NCBI GenBank assembly: GCA_032622095.1
Contig: CP136069.1
Location: forward strand, 128,507,123-128,571,122
Length of the DNA stretch: 64,000 nucleotides
DNA from: Siphonodentalium dalli
Lineage: Eukaryota; Mollusca; Scaphopoda; Gadilida; Siphonodentaliidae
Direction of reading: 5' to 3'
Below are positions 23,262-35,176 of the stretch, in pieces. The position numbers were made by a program, and so were the translations under genes. The notes beneath the pieces are model-generated. The model was not told the origin of the DNA. It did not search any database and worked only from the letters and a program-made list of their open reading frames with translations. The first letter of the stretch is position 1. Each line of letters starts with the position of its first letter.

Positions 23262-26200
23262 CCTAGAAAAAATTTGGACTAAGTTGGTTTGTATATCATT
23301 TTGAAGAGGAATATATCCTCCATAACATATCCAAAATCCGCTAATATCCGCTTTGAGCATTTTTTGTAATTCAAGATGGCGTCCAAGATAGCTGCCATTT
23401 TCATATAAGTCAGCTTGATGCAATTATAGTGAGAACATCTTGTCATATATATACACATGTATACATTTTTTGTGAAGCTAAGACATAACGCCACCTTTAT
23501 GTGCCAAAATTGGAACTCCCCGTCCAAGATGGCCGCTAAAATGGCGACCGGAATTGGATTTTTTACGTTTTTTTAATAATATCTTTAAGATAAGTGTCCG
23601 TGGTTTGGAACTGGTTGAGAATTTTGTCTTTATTTTGTATATAGCATGTTAACTGACAATTGGAGCAATGAAATATGCTATTCGTGAGGTCCACACCCCT
23701 TCTGATCACTCAAAAAATCGATTTTACAAAACGCGGTATAACATTTCACAAAAGATCCCCAAGATTCTAATCATATTTCATCAAGAAGTGGGAAGAACTG
23801 TGTAATGTAACTGATCCATTCTATATATTATTGATATTCGAATTCAAAGGTACCAAAATTGTCACTTTGGCTCAAAATGGCTGCCAATATGGCCACCAAA
23901 ATATGGAAAATGGTAATTATTATCCCAGCGTGACACGCAACCGCTTACAAGTTAGGGTGATGCACACAGTTGACTAGTATGTCTTATAGAGCTTGAGTAC
24001 TAACATTTATGATGCACCTTTGGTATTTTGTTACTATTTTAACCACTGAAATTACCAGAATTATTCGAAATTTTCTGTCACAATCCTGAGATCAAAATCG
24101 GCAAAAACTCGCTGTTCAGGTTTGAGCCATATTTTGAAAGTAAAATGGAACTATGTTTGGTATCAAAGATGTTTATTGTTTTGATATGTGTTACATGTGT
24201 CACACTGAGTTGTTTTAGACAAAATTACTCAAGATGGCTTCCAAAATGGCAACCAAGTTTGGTAATCATTATTATATACATAAACATATGTGTATATACG
24301 TGGCGTATATGTATACATAATCAATCAATTGTAACTCGTGTGCTACTTAGTCAACTAAATGTTCTATTCTGATTGTCCCGGTACCCTACGAGTCATGACA
24401 AATTAATTTTGATGAATGCAATATGGATTTTGCCTAAAGCTTCCTTGTTTTTGAACGGAAATGGGCAGAACGTTGAAACCGAACTGAGATGGATCATATT
24501 AAGTGGCTATTCTGGTCCATTAGCATCAACATTGATCAACTTAATACAGTGTGTATGTCTGTTGATTGTCTGGTCATAGGCGATATCGATGTGAGTAGGT
24601 ATACATGGAACTATTGTATTCATGAATGTTGTGAATAGTTATACAATGTGTGACTATATGGTCATGGATGGGATGTCCATAGTGAGATGTATATGTATAT
24701 AAGGAGTAGCTGTATGCTGATGTGTTAGGTGAACATGTTTACAGTGAGTGGCTGTCTGGTCATTCAAGTGGTGTATGGTCATAATGAGAGCAGCTACATT
24801 GTCCTGTATGTATACATGGAGTGATTGTGTGGTCAGTGGTGGGCTGTACATATGTACATTGGGTGGATGTATTGTCATGGGCGGGTGTATATGTATACAC
24901 ATGTTGGATGTATGGTAATGGATGGGTGTATGTATACATAGTGTGTGGTTGTGTGGTTGTGGGCAATGTGTATATGTATACATGGAATGACTGCACGGTC
25001 ATTGTTGACGTGTATATGCATACCTGGAGTACACTTTGATGGCCATTGGCGGCTAGTGTATATAGATAGCAACCTCATGGTGATGGATGGGATGTATATG
25101 TTAATATGTACTATTGTATTGTCTTTGGTGGTGTGTACAAGCATACAGTAACTAGCTGAATGCTCGTGGAGAGGGTGTATATGTATACAGCGAGTGGCTG
25201 AATTGTCACGATTGAGCTGTATATGCAAGTCTGAAGTGTACGAATGGCCGTGTGTGCGGGGTATTGGTATATCTAGAAGGGTTGTATGGCCATTGGTGAG
25301 GTATATATACACACCTGGAGTGACGCTGTGTCATGGGTGAGGTGTATATGTATATCATGAGTGACTACATGGCCATGGCACGGCCAATATGTACATATGT
25401 ATATGGGGATTGACAGTATGACAAAATTAATGGTGGGGTGAATTGATATACAAGGAGTGACTATGATCACGAATGCAGTTTATGCGTATACAGCGAGAAG
25501 CTGAAATGCCATGGGTCAGGTGTATATGCAAGTCTGGAGTGTATGAATGGCCGTATGCGCGGTACGAGACATTGATATATCTAGAAGGGCTTTAAGACCA
25601 CGTTTGTGATGTTATATGTTTATACCTAGAGTGACTCTATGGTTTTGGGTTGGGTGTATATGTATATCTTGAGTGGCTATATGGCCATGGGTGTCGCAAA
25701 TATGTATATATATACAGGGAGTGAGACTGTATGACCACTGGTGAGGCAAATATATATACAAGAAGTAATATATAACAATGGATGTAGCGAACAGGTATGG
25801 AGTGACTGTATGGTCATCGGTGAGGTGTATATGTATATATTTAGTGGCTGTATAGCTATGCATGTGGCAAATACATATACATGGAGTGACTGTATGGCCT
25901 ATGGTTAGGCGAATAGGTATACAAGAGGTTACTTTGTGTTCATGTATGTAGTGAATATGTATACAGGTCATGTGATGTGTGGGAGTATACCTGGTGTGTC
26001 TGCAATGTTATTCACGGCTATATGACCATGCGTTGGTGTATGGGTAAACCCAATTGTGGCTGTATGGTAATGGGTGAGGTGTATGTCTATACAGCGAGTG
26101 GTACATGGCCATTTACGTGGTATTCATGTATGTATATATGGAGTGACTGCATGTTCATGTGTGATTTGTACTGGTGCACATTTTGTGACTATCACTTTCC

Positions 26201-27556
26201 ACAATAACTCAAGGATATGTTAATCGATAGAGGTAATATCAGAGTGTTCTCCACATTAATTGCGTTTTATATGTAATGTGAAGAAAACGGTTTTCCTGAC
26301 AATAGTTTATAAGTTAATCAATTTTGATGCTAATGGGCCAGAGTAGCCACATAATATGATACCTGTCAGTTCAGGTTCAACGTTCCGTCCATTTCCGTAA
26401 AAAACATGGACATAATCCCAAAAGAGGTGTTCGGCAAAATTCATACTGCATCCCTTAAAATTAATTTGTCGTGCCCCATACGGTTTTGGGACAACCATAA
26501 TATAAGATTAAGATGTCCATTGATTAAGTAGCATGTTTAATAACCAAGTGAGTCACAATTTGCTACCATTTCGGAACAGCCGAGAATAATATTCGGAATA
26601 TAAACTTTTTACTAAATTTGGTTGCCATTTTGCATGTAATCTTGAGTAATATTGTCTAAAACAATTTAAGGCATATCAAAATAAAAAGAACCTTTGATAC
26701 TAAAGATAGTGATTTTTTGCCGAGTTTGATGCTGTTTGTGATAGAAAAATCCCATAATTCTGGTGATTTCAGAATGGTAAATAGTAAAAATTAATCAAGG
26801 TGCATAAGAAATGTTGGTATTCAATGTATATAATACGGAATAGTCATTTGTGTACATCACCATAACTTGTAAGCGGTTGCATGGCACGTTGGGATAATAA
26901 TTAACATTTTTCCATATTTTGGCGGCCATTTTGACAGCCATTTTGAGCCAAAGTGACAATTTTGGTACCATTGAGTTCGAATATCAATAAGATATAGAAT
27001 GGATCACTTACATTGCACAGTTCTTCCCACTTCTTGGTGAAATGTGACCAGAATCACAAAGGGGATCTTTTGTAAAATGTTATACCGCGTTTTGTAAAAT
27101 CGAATTTTTTAGTGATCGGAAGGGTGTGGACCCCCACGAACAGCATATTTCATTGCTTCAATGGTCAGTTAACATGCTATATACAAAATAAAGTCACAAT
27201 TCTCAACCAGTTCAAGACCTCAGAAACTTATCTTAAAAGTATTAGTAAAAACGTATGAATTCCACTTCCGGTCGCCATTTTGGCGGCCATCTTAGACGGG
27301 AAGTTTCAATTTTGGCACATAAAGATGGCGTTATGTCATAGCTTCACAAAAAAGTATACAAGTGTATACATATGACAAGATGATCTCACTATAATTGCAC
27401 CGAGCTGACTTATAGGAAAATGGCAGCCATCTTGGACGCCATCTTGAATTACAAAAATTGCTCAAAGCGGATTTTAGCGGATTTTGGATATGTTATAGAG
27501 GAGAGCTTCCTCTTCAAAATGATATAAAAACCAACTTAGTCCAAATTTTTTCTAGG
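23262..27556. mobile_element. 4295 bp foldback DNA element nested in the transposon gene
   Basis: The ends begin CCTAGAAAAAATTTGGACTA and are mirrored at 27556. The arms are about 23262-24545 and 26312-27556. TTGA at 23258-23261 and again at 27557-27560 is a 4 bp target duplication. The arms contain spaced motifs such as CAAGATGGCGTCCAAGATAG and CAAAATGGCTGCCAATATGG, four clusters per arm. The loop is a minisatellite (about 24590-26200). No transposase frame is present, so it is non-autonomous. Element plus one TTGA copy equals 4299 bases, a multiple of three, and the host gene's frame is the same on both sides. The element is thus a clean late insertion. Confidence 0.9.
24590..26200 (+). repeat. 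Degenerate ~42 bp minisatellite in the foldback loop
   Basis: Dozens of diverged units with GTGTATATGTATACATGGAG, GTGACTGTATGG and TCATGGGTGAGG text. Unit length is roughly 40-45 bases with some longer composite units. Open frames on both strands in this block are low-complexity and not genes. Confidence 0.85.
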
Positions 27557-29009
27557 TTGACCCTAAAATTTGAGTTTATCGACCAGACTAATATCGTTGA
27601 TGCATTTTTCATGATTCGTACACTCACAAACCTATCGCCAACTTATGGCGGTATCGCCCGTGATCTGCTCAGAACACTCAGCAAATTTGCAAATCGTGTC
27701 GACTTTGTAGCTGACACATACAAACATCCGTCCATTAAAGACATCGAGCGAGAGAGTCGTGGAGCAATCATCAATGGGTCGCGCGTTACGGGTCCAGATC
27801 AGAGAGTCAAACCGAAAACTTTTGCTGAAAATTTAAACTCAGAGACTTTTAAAGTGTCATTTTTGGCAGATGATTGGGCAAAGAATATTTGTGTTGAAGT
27901 GCTAGGGGAACGTTGTTTGATGTTTGGGTTTGCAAATGTGCGTTATGAGTACCGGGCCTGTGGGAACGCTATGAACCGCAGAGATGCCACTGAATTACAC
28001 TGTAAACACGAGGAAGCCGACACAAGAATAGTTTTGCAATTAGTCCATATAACGCATCATTATCAGCTTCCAAATGTAGTCGTCCGCTGTTCCGATACAG
28101 ATGTTCTGATCATCTTACTGTAGCACGTGGTTGGAATAGAATCATTTGTATGGTTAGATGTTGGTCACGAGAGCAACAACACAAGACGTTTTGTCGATGT
28201 GTCAAATATACAGGGCCATCTTGGGAGAATCGTTTGTGACGCATTACCAGGAATACACGCCTTTACTGGCTGTGATTATACAGCTTCTTTCATGCGAAAA
28301 GGTAAAATTAAACCTTTTGACACGGCGATTAAATCCGATAGATTCTGATCTGCCTTCGCTAGTTTAGGAACATCGACAAATGTACTCTCTCTCGAATCGT
28401 TTGTTTGTTCCATGTTCGGAAAAGTTTCTTTGGAGAACGTGGATGGTGCTAGATATGCAATATTCCGCACGAAATTCGCCCCACCAACAACAGCCAGCCT
28501 TTGTCAAAAATCAAAGGGGCTGACTCTAGCGGTCTCCCTCCTTCGAAAACGGCATTATTATACCAAAAAATCATCAGGTCAAACTTTGTGGCCTATATCT
28601 GGAAAAATGCCACGCTTGCAATTCCCTCAACAATGGACCCTTCCATGTACGACTGGGAGGAAGTGGAAGGTCGTTTTTGGTATTGTGTGGTTTACTGGAC
28701 CACAGATTCCGACAGATCTGGGAGAGGTGTTATGTGCATGAGTCCGATGACGATATTGATGATACTGGTGATATAGAAGTAAATGAGGACAGTTCTGATT
28801 GTGATGAGGATAGCTCTTCGTATATTCTTCTGGCGAATTAATTTGTTTGAACACTAATTAGCATATTGGTCAGAAGCTTTGTGAAATATTTTTTTTCAAT
28901 TGAACAGTATCACATGTCCACACTTTAGCTGCTGAAATCTCTGTTTGCTAGTTAGTTCCAGTGAACTACTATAATTCATCTCTTGCACAGAACAACACTC
29001 GAAATTCAT

Positions 29010-29711
29010 TTTCAAATTTGAATCGGCACTTTTTGTCTGTATTTGAGATAAAATAACCAGGTATACTCTATCCAATTAATACAAACAACTTGTTTTACCT
29101 GTGTGACAAAATTATGACCAATATCCTTCCATAATGGAGTCGTTTTCTGTTCTTGTAATTTTTTACTGGTTTGGGCTATTTTGGCACACATTTTGGCCGA
29201 CATCTTGGATAGTTGCAATAACGTCCATGTTAGTTTTCTTTCCTCATATCCGAATCTGGTATACAGTAAATTTCAAAATTATACTAGAACGGATTCCAAT
29301 CGACGATTATAAAATTTCTGAAGCTAACTTTCCAATTTGACATTTAAAAACAAATGGCGTTTCAAAATATATTTGACCGTTGACCTCTCGTAATCGAGGT
29401 CAGTGGTCGAAATTATAATTCTTTGTTTATTCACTAGAGAGAGCTACTTATTGCCGACAAATTGGTATATATAACGTGTTAGCTGATACTACATATGTTG
29501 CATACATTCAAAATTACTAACCCTCCCCCAACACTTAAGTAACATTTTTCGCTCTCACCAGGCATCATTCTATGTTAAATATCTCCCAAACGCCGCGCTC
29601 CCACTTGCAAGAAATTGGTTTCCGTAAACTACATATAATTTGCAACAAAATGAGCAGAGTGGGTCTTTTGGTCAGAGTGACGACAATAAAACCTTATGGG
29701 CTCTCGGACTA
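29010..29711 (+). repeat. Right terminal inverted repeat of the large transposon
   Basis: Reverse-complement partner of about 17826-18500. It starts shortly after the acidic C-terminal coding tail (stop at 28840-28842) and a short A/T-rich 3' region, and ends in CTCTCGGACTA at 29711. Open frames inside it (29012-29218, 29134-29340) belong to the repeat. Confidence 0.85.
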
Positions 29712-31037
29712 AGTTGTTTGCGTCGTTCATAGAACACACAAGTGTATTTTGCGCTAATCCATAGCGCAAGTTCAATTAATTTGTTGCATATGGTATGTTG
29801 AGTATAGAAGGCGATGGTCCCATAAATGGTCGAAATTAGTGTACAGTACCCCTATAACCTACCTACACAAGGGGAGGAGTTGGGATATGTAAACTGTCAA
29901 CACTTATAAATTTAATTCTTGGCACAACATTCGTTAGAAATTTCAGATACATACATTATGAATTGTTTTCATATTTTGATCTCCCAACCAGTAGTTGATG
30001 TGAAATTTGTTTTTAGACCACAAGTCGTATTTTCCTTCTCTCGGTAAAGTTTTTGGACTGAACATGCTATCAGTTGGAACAATTCCAACCACATAGTTGG
30101 AAAGTTCGAGACCCATGGGAAATGCAATGGCAATTTACCAGACCTGGATATTTAGGTCAGTAGTGATGTAGTGTTGGGAATTTCAAGATGGACACTTCCT
30201 CAATGGGGACACTCTATCCATGTTCCTGGTCGTGCGCCAGGTCAGGCCCCGATAATCGAATGGGAAAACTACTCATAACTCCGCAATTAGTTCATGTTAC
30301 ACAGGCCTAGTGCTGTAAACAGCGAATATATTGAAAATGCTGTAATTCGGTATATTCACGAAAAATAAATCTTGTTTTACGACATGACAATTCAGATATA
30401 AATCATATACGCGGGATTGTGTTCTTTATCACCATGTACCGGTGGCCAATATCGTTCATGAGTCCGGAGCCCTCACCGTTGCATGAGCCACCAATCAGGA
30501 TCGTCTTGCTGTTCGAACTCGCTGCGCCCGTGTTGAGAGTCTTTTAATAGCTTGGTGCGCGATGGCATCAAGGATCACCCTACAATGTCCGAGGCGCCGT
30601 GCGGGCCTGGCATTGTCTCGTGGTTGTTTTGGTCTTATTTTGATCTGTCTGTCGCGCGTTACCCCCCCCCCCCCCCCCCCCAACCGCAAACTATAAAGTA
30701 AACATTGTTCTTATAACTTCCTTTGCAGATTACAGATCATATAGGATTGCACAACACTTGTATTATTAAGCACTGTTAAAATAATTTTCTTCATAATCAT
30801 CCCGACTGATATATAGTTGCCTCATTCCATCCACGATGACGCACACGTCTATGTCAAAACTTGTGTCAACACCTACATTTACTATTCTACTCACATATGT
30901 TCTTGTTTATATTTGCACCGACTGTAAAATGTACGTCTTGTGGCAATGGCAGTGGCGGGAAACCCACTCTGGAATTATCATTCTCTGTAAATCCCTATTG
31001 GAATCACATGACATTAACCCTTTGAACACAGTTTCCC
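29712..31037. other. No recognisable gene; contains C20 tract
   Basis: Unique-looking DNA between the large transposon and the next retrotransposon. A homopolymer C20 lies at 30662-30681. The frame 30495-30689 (minus) reads poly-Gly through it and then an Arg-rich stretch. The GC-rich piece at 30500-30660 may be part of an unidentified repeat. Confidence 0.4.
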
Positions 31038-33480
31038 ATGGGAGTTGAACTAACTACGTGGAGTATAACAATAGGGACCTTCCAATTTTCCAGACGAAAC
31101 GGTTCACAGAAAACGCCATCGCTCCCCAAATGTCGTATCATTAAACTCGCTTTCGGGATTAGCTCAATTAGATTAGTATTACTATTAACAACACTCTTGG
31201 TATGCAGCGGTTCCCTAGAATTGAACCCCGGCCCTGATAATGGCCAGGTACACTCAGACAATCACTCCGTCTCTATTTTCCACTTGAACATACGAAGTAT
31301 CCGAAATAAACTGTTTAAAATATTCGATGAAATCGACGACCATGATATATTATGTTTCACCGAAACCTACATTGACGCAACATTTCCAACAACGAACATA
31401 CAGCTCGAAGGGTTCTCTGATCCAGTAAGACATGACGGTTCGAGCTACGGGGTAGGTATTGCCGTTTATTTCGCAAATCACCTGATCATCGAACGTATGC
31501 CCTCTGTCGGATTCGATGACTCAGTCCTGTGGTTCAAACTGAGGTGCAGATCTTCAAACTATCTTTGATGTGTATCATATCGCTCTGACCAATTCTGTCA
31601 CGAGCGATACTGAGAACTACTTGATCAGTCTATAGCGGATGCACTAGATCTTAATATACCCATGGTTGTAACTAGCGACTTTAAATCTAATGCCTTGGAC
31701 CCATCCTCAAAAATCAATGAAATAATCTCCTACTATAGCCTTCGGGACATCATTAAAACTCCAACCAGAGTTACATCGACAACATCGACACTTCTCGACC
31801 CCCATCATAGTGAACAGCACTGTCACATCATGTGAATCAGAAGTGATTGACTTCGGCAGATCAATCTCAGATCATTATGCGGTAATAGCATATCTGAAAT
31901 ACGAGTATAGCAGTAATGGTCCATATTCTCGATTGGTCAGAAACTACGAAAAAGGCAATTATGAACAAGCAATGGAACTCATCCGCGACCCAGAATGGTT
32001 ACGCTCCATTGAAATAGCACCTGATATTGACACAGCGACTGAAATTTTTACTTCGAAATTCCTTGAAATTATGGACCAAACTGTTCCTCAATGTAAAATA
32101 TTGATTAGGCCCTAAGACAAACATTGGTTCACATCAGAATTACGATCGATGATTCGAAGAAGAGACAGGCTACGTAAGATTGCGATAAAATCCAAAAACG
32201 ACATAGACTGGGCGAAATTCAAAAAAGTACGAAACACGGCCAACAATATGAAAAAGTACGCAAGGGCCCAATACGAGGAACATCTCCAGAATACTGTCAA
32301 AGACCAACCTTCCCCAAAATATTGTTGGCATAGCATCAACGAACTTATGCAAAACAAACATAAAGACGCTATCCCCCTCTCATCGATTATGATGTCAATC
32401 TTGAAACTGACGATCAAATCAAAGCATCGATGCTTAATAATGCCTTCATTGCTAACTCAATCCTCGACGATTCCACTTGCAATCTACCGGTGTTCACACA
32501 AAAATGTAATGATACGATAACTGAAATTGACTTCACTCTTGACGACATCACTTCGGCAATTGCGAGTATGAAACCAAACAAAGCGTCAGACCATGACGGC
32601 ATCACAGTTAGAATGCTGCAGAAAACAAGCCGGCTATTGCCATCTCTCTCAGAATTATATTTATGAAATCTCTTGAATCGTGCGCATATCCTAATAAATG
32701 GAAACAAGCAAATGTCATTCCTATTTATAAGAAAAACGACAGATCCAACTGCAAAAACTATCGCCCAATATCTCTACTTCCATGCGTCAACAAGCTCCTG
32801 GAGAAAATAGTACTGAAATATTTATCCGCTTATTTCAGTAAGAACAATATACTATTCCAATACCAATCAGGATTTGTATCAGGCCACAGCACCACTTTTC
32901 AGCTACTTGAGATATACCACAGCCTGTGCCAGGCACTCGATGAGAAGTTAAATACGTCTGCAATTTTCTGCGATATTTCCAAAGCATTTGAGAGAGTCTG
33001 GCACATGGGGTTGTTATTCAAGTTGGAGCAAAACGGAGTAACCGGGAATATACACAAATGGATACACAGTTATCTCTCTAATAGGTTACAGCGCGTTCAA
33101 ATAGGAATTACATTCTCTGACTATCAGACGATATCGGAAGTTGTTCCACAAGGATCTATCCTCGGACCCTTTTTATTTTTGACTTACATTAACGACCTCG
33201 CATGCAACAACGATCCAATCACTGACTCAAATGTACGCGGATGATACTTGCTTCTTTACTGCCCAAACATCACCCGATGATTGTGCTCGCGAGCTCTATG
33301 ATGACCTTGAAAGAGTGAATCGGTGGTCAAAACAATTCTTTCAAATTACGTAGACATAACTTGGAAGCTCGAAAGAGCCATGACCGTGCAAACCGCCAAC
33401 TAAACCATATCATATTACGGTTCAGCTAAACGGAATTGTGAGAGAATTAGACCCAGTGTTAAGATTCGTCATATCCGATT
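31038..33480 (+). pseudogene. CR1/L2-like non-LTR retrotransposon with 2A-like motif
   Basis: The plus-strand frame from 31038 starts with a hydrophobic stretch (IRLVLLLTTLLVCSG) followed by SLELNPGP, NPGP at 31224-31235, a 2A-like ending. An APE-type endonuclease follows (FHLNIRSIRNKL, CFTETYI, DGSSYGVGIAVYF). Its GDFN motif at about 31675 has decayed to SDFKSN. The linker and RT run 32112-33350: KPNKASDHDGITVRML at about 32570, WKQANVIPIYKK at about 32700, NYRPISLLPCVNKLLEKIV, AFERVWH at about 32985 and VVPQGSILGPFLFLTYINDL at about 33140. A frameshifted YADDT box is at 33235-33249. Traces continue to about 33480, and the C-terminus and 3' end are missing. Stops and shifts occur at about 31568, 31630, 31835, 32113 and 33240. 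It is inactive, but the RT catalytic box itself is intact. Confidence 0.82.
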
Positions 33481-33945
33481 TAAATCTGGTCTACTTAAAC
33501 CTCTAGGTTTATAGCGCCGTTTGAAGCTAAATCAGTGGTCTAAACCCGAGGTCCATGTGTGACGCATTCTTCATCTCTTGTTTTAACATGTTGCAGTCAG
33601 ACCCATGATTTATCAGTAGTGTCTCTATAATGTCGAGTTAAATAATGTTACTTGCCTGATGCAGACTGTCGCGTTCTATCAATATAGAAACCCGATATAA
33701 TTACTTTAACGAGCATAATTTGATTGAAAATTTATAAGCGAGGAACACTCGTAAAGGCATTCTGATTAGTGCTTTGTCAATTGCGATACTCTTTTGCAAA
33801 TTATAACCATAAACCGGCAACTGCACCATATAATTAGACGCTCTAGCAAAACGGGATCTGGGGTGGCCATACCTGAGATGACGGATCCGTCTTTTCTGTA
33901 CTGTTGTTTACATGGGTGGAGCTGTACAATACCCGTTATTGACCG
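33481..33945. other. No recognisable feature
   Basis: Spacer between the retrotransposon relic and a duplicated segment. No coding signal. Confidence 0.35.
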
Positions 33946-34690
33946 TGTGTATGCACGCTAAGAGTTAGCGTGGCATGGGCATGTCATAATTTATTGGAGG
34001 TTTGTGTGAGCGCGCTCTTGTTCACGTCACTTGAGGGCGGGCCAATACATTTTCCATCGGCATGCTTGTGGTCCGCCTGGCAATTGTGTATAATTTGATT
34101 GCATGCTTATCTCACCGAACAACACAGCCATTTAGATCCGGTTTGACTGAACAATCAATGTCGGTTTAAGCCAGGTTTATACTCGGATGTTTAAACCGGC
34201 GATGACTAGTGATGCGGACCGGACCGATTTTTGCCGCCGGTCCGGTACTCTCCGGTCCGGTCCACTATTTTACTTCAGTTATAATAAACTATCGCGAATG
34301 TTATTGCGTATTTGCCGTCATATCAATTAGCAACGATGTATTGACGCATTCAAGTGCAATAATCGCTATTGGCCGTGGGTGTGTACGCTGAGAGTGGTAG
34401 CTTGGCATGAGCATGTCACAATTTATTGAGGGTCGGTGTTGTTCGCGTCGGGCCAATAATATTTCTGTCTTTCTTCGCGGGCCAATAATCTTTCTATCGG
34501 CATGCTTGTGGTGCGCCTGGTAATTGTGTATAATTTGATTGCATGCTTATCTCATCGAATAAGAAGCCATTGATTTCCAACAAACGCCCATTTATATCCG
34601 GTTTGACTGGTCCATCAATGTCTGTTTGAGCCATGTATGTTTAAACCAGCTTACGCTCGGAGGTTTAAACTAGCGATGACGAATCCGGTA
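33946..34690 (+). repeat. Direct duplication (~440 bp spacing)
   Basis: Segment about 33946-34215 is repeated at about 34372-34690 with indels. Landmarks are GCATGCTTGTGG at 34060 and 34500, then GTGTATAATTTGATTGCATGC and ATCCGGTTTGACTG. Between the copies lies a GC-rich CCGGACCGGA / GGTCCGGTCC self-complementary stretch (34217-34262). Confidence 0.75.
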
Positions 34691-34930
34691 TATATATCAA
34701 ACGGAATTATATGCACCTTATTGTTATAGGGAAAAGGCTAACATGGTCCTGCATTGGTGTGAAATTCCTTTCACAAGTTCGGAAATAGTATCGACTGAAA
34801 TCAAATGGTTTGTGGAATATTTATCTGTAGGCGTTGGCAATGCTTATATATATTTGTTCGGGGTGCGGTTCGGTATTAAAAGCCCCGAGTCAAGACGCAT
34901 GTGTGCCAGTGGATGGGAATAGATCCTTAC

Positions 34931-35176
34931 CTGTCACGGCTAGGCCACCATAGAATTCCGCTTCACACATCGTCAGTCTGTTATTGGTACCCCATATCAT
35001 CACCCGGATGTATCTGGCAATTACAGGAGATGTGCAACTGAAGAACACTTGCTGTCCTAATGTACCGACCCCGGGAAACCAATAGCATCTCAGGTTGAAT
35101 TCAAGCTGGTTGAATGTCGGTGGCGTGGTCGTTATTGTCGATGCGACATCGACGGTGAAGTTTGTCAGTCGACTCG
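34931..35176 (-). CDS. Fucolectin-type (FTP/F5_8C) lectin gene, exon 3
   Basis: Minus strand, acceptor TTTCAG at 35177-35182, donor ACAG|GTAAGG at 34931/34930; 246 bases, phase 1 at both ends. It encodes the second half of the FTP domain: SRLTNFTVDV, then FNLRCYWFPG, VFFSCTSPVIARYIRVMIWG and LTMCEAEFYGG, the usual C...FxC...RYIRV...LxxCEvEfyG pattern. With exon 2 it gives about 159 residues, the normal length of this domain. The continuation after the donor was not located: either further exons lie at lower coordinates or the terminal exon is short and unrecognised. Fucolectins are secreted fucose-binding recognition proteins. The role here is family-based. Confidence 0.75.

Larger units (their letters stand above)
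20305..28842 (+). pseudogene. Academ-like transposase/nuclease gene, broken and interrupted
   Basis: Coding text runs 20305-23261 and resumes at 27557-28842. In order it has: zinc-like CVFCNKERKHRT at about 20309 and YHHSCRRQYL at about 20490; a helical region (20590-20900); a block with GLGLKSMTGSRRF and LNRFGHSLNYHCIEELET at about 21150-21270; TALAWDNFDEN at about 21320; a transposase-like core (VVVHYDLAIAK at about 21775, FGAFHIQQAYFGSLGYL at about 21865, LHRLLAQAFRILHF near 22025); FATSRHNYARWMVMYVLD at about 22370 and LEQTINRDAASR near 22530. After the insert comes a FEN1/XPG-like module: a first Asp block near 27575, VADTYKHPSIKDIERESRG near 27707, EEADTR at 28010, CSDTDVLI at 28088 and GCDYTASF at 28268. 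The tail is acidic. Breaks: frameshifts near 20590, 21530, 21655 and 28500; in-frame stops at 22076, 22277, 28121 and 28346; plus the 4.3 kb insertion. The DDE-type core is inferred from the blocks. Confidence 0.72.
17826..29711 (+). mobile_element. Large DNA transposon with FEN1/XPG-type nuclease gene (Academ-like)
   Basis: Long inverted repeats (17826 to about 18500 and about 29010-29711) enclose a single broken plus-strand gene. The ends start TAGTCCGAGAGCCCATAAGG. If the terminal TA is counted as the duplicated target, the element is 17828-29709. No longer direct duplication is visible, and the left copy of the repeat might extend further out. The gene has an N-terminal zinc-binding region, a middle region with transposase-like conserved blocks and a C-terminal FEN1/XPG-like nuclease. 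From my knowledge of the Academ superfamily, an XPG-type nuclease is its hallmark, so I infer Academ or a close relative. Another foldback element sits inside at 23262-27556. This copy is inactive. Confidence 0.7.

Noticed and set aside
24654-25971. Several His/Thr/Tyr-rich frames on both strands
   Set aside because: They lie in the minisatellite loop of the nested foldback element and have no domain.
30495-30689. Gly/Arg-rich minus-strand frame
   Set aside because: It begins in a C20 homopolymer and has no recognisable domain.
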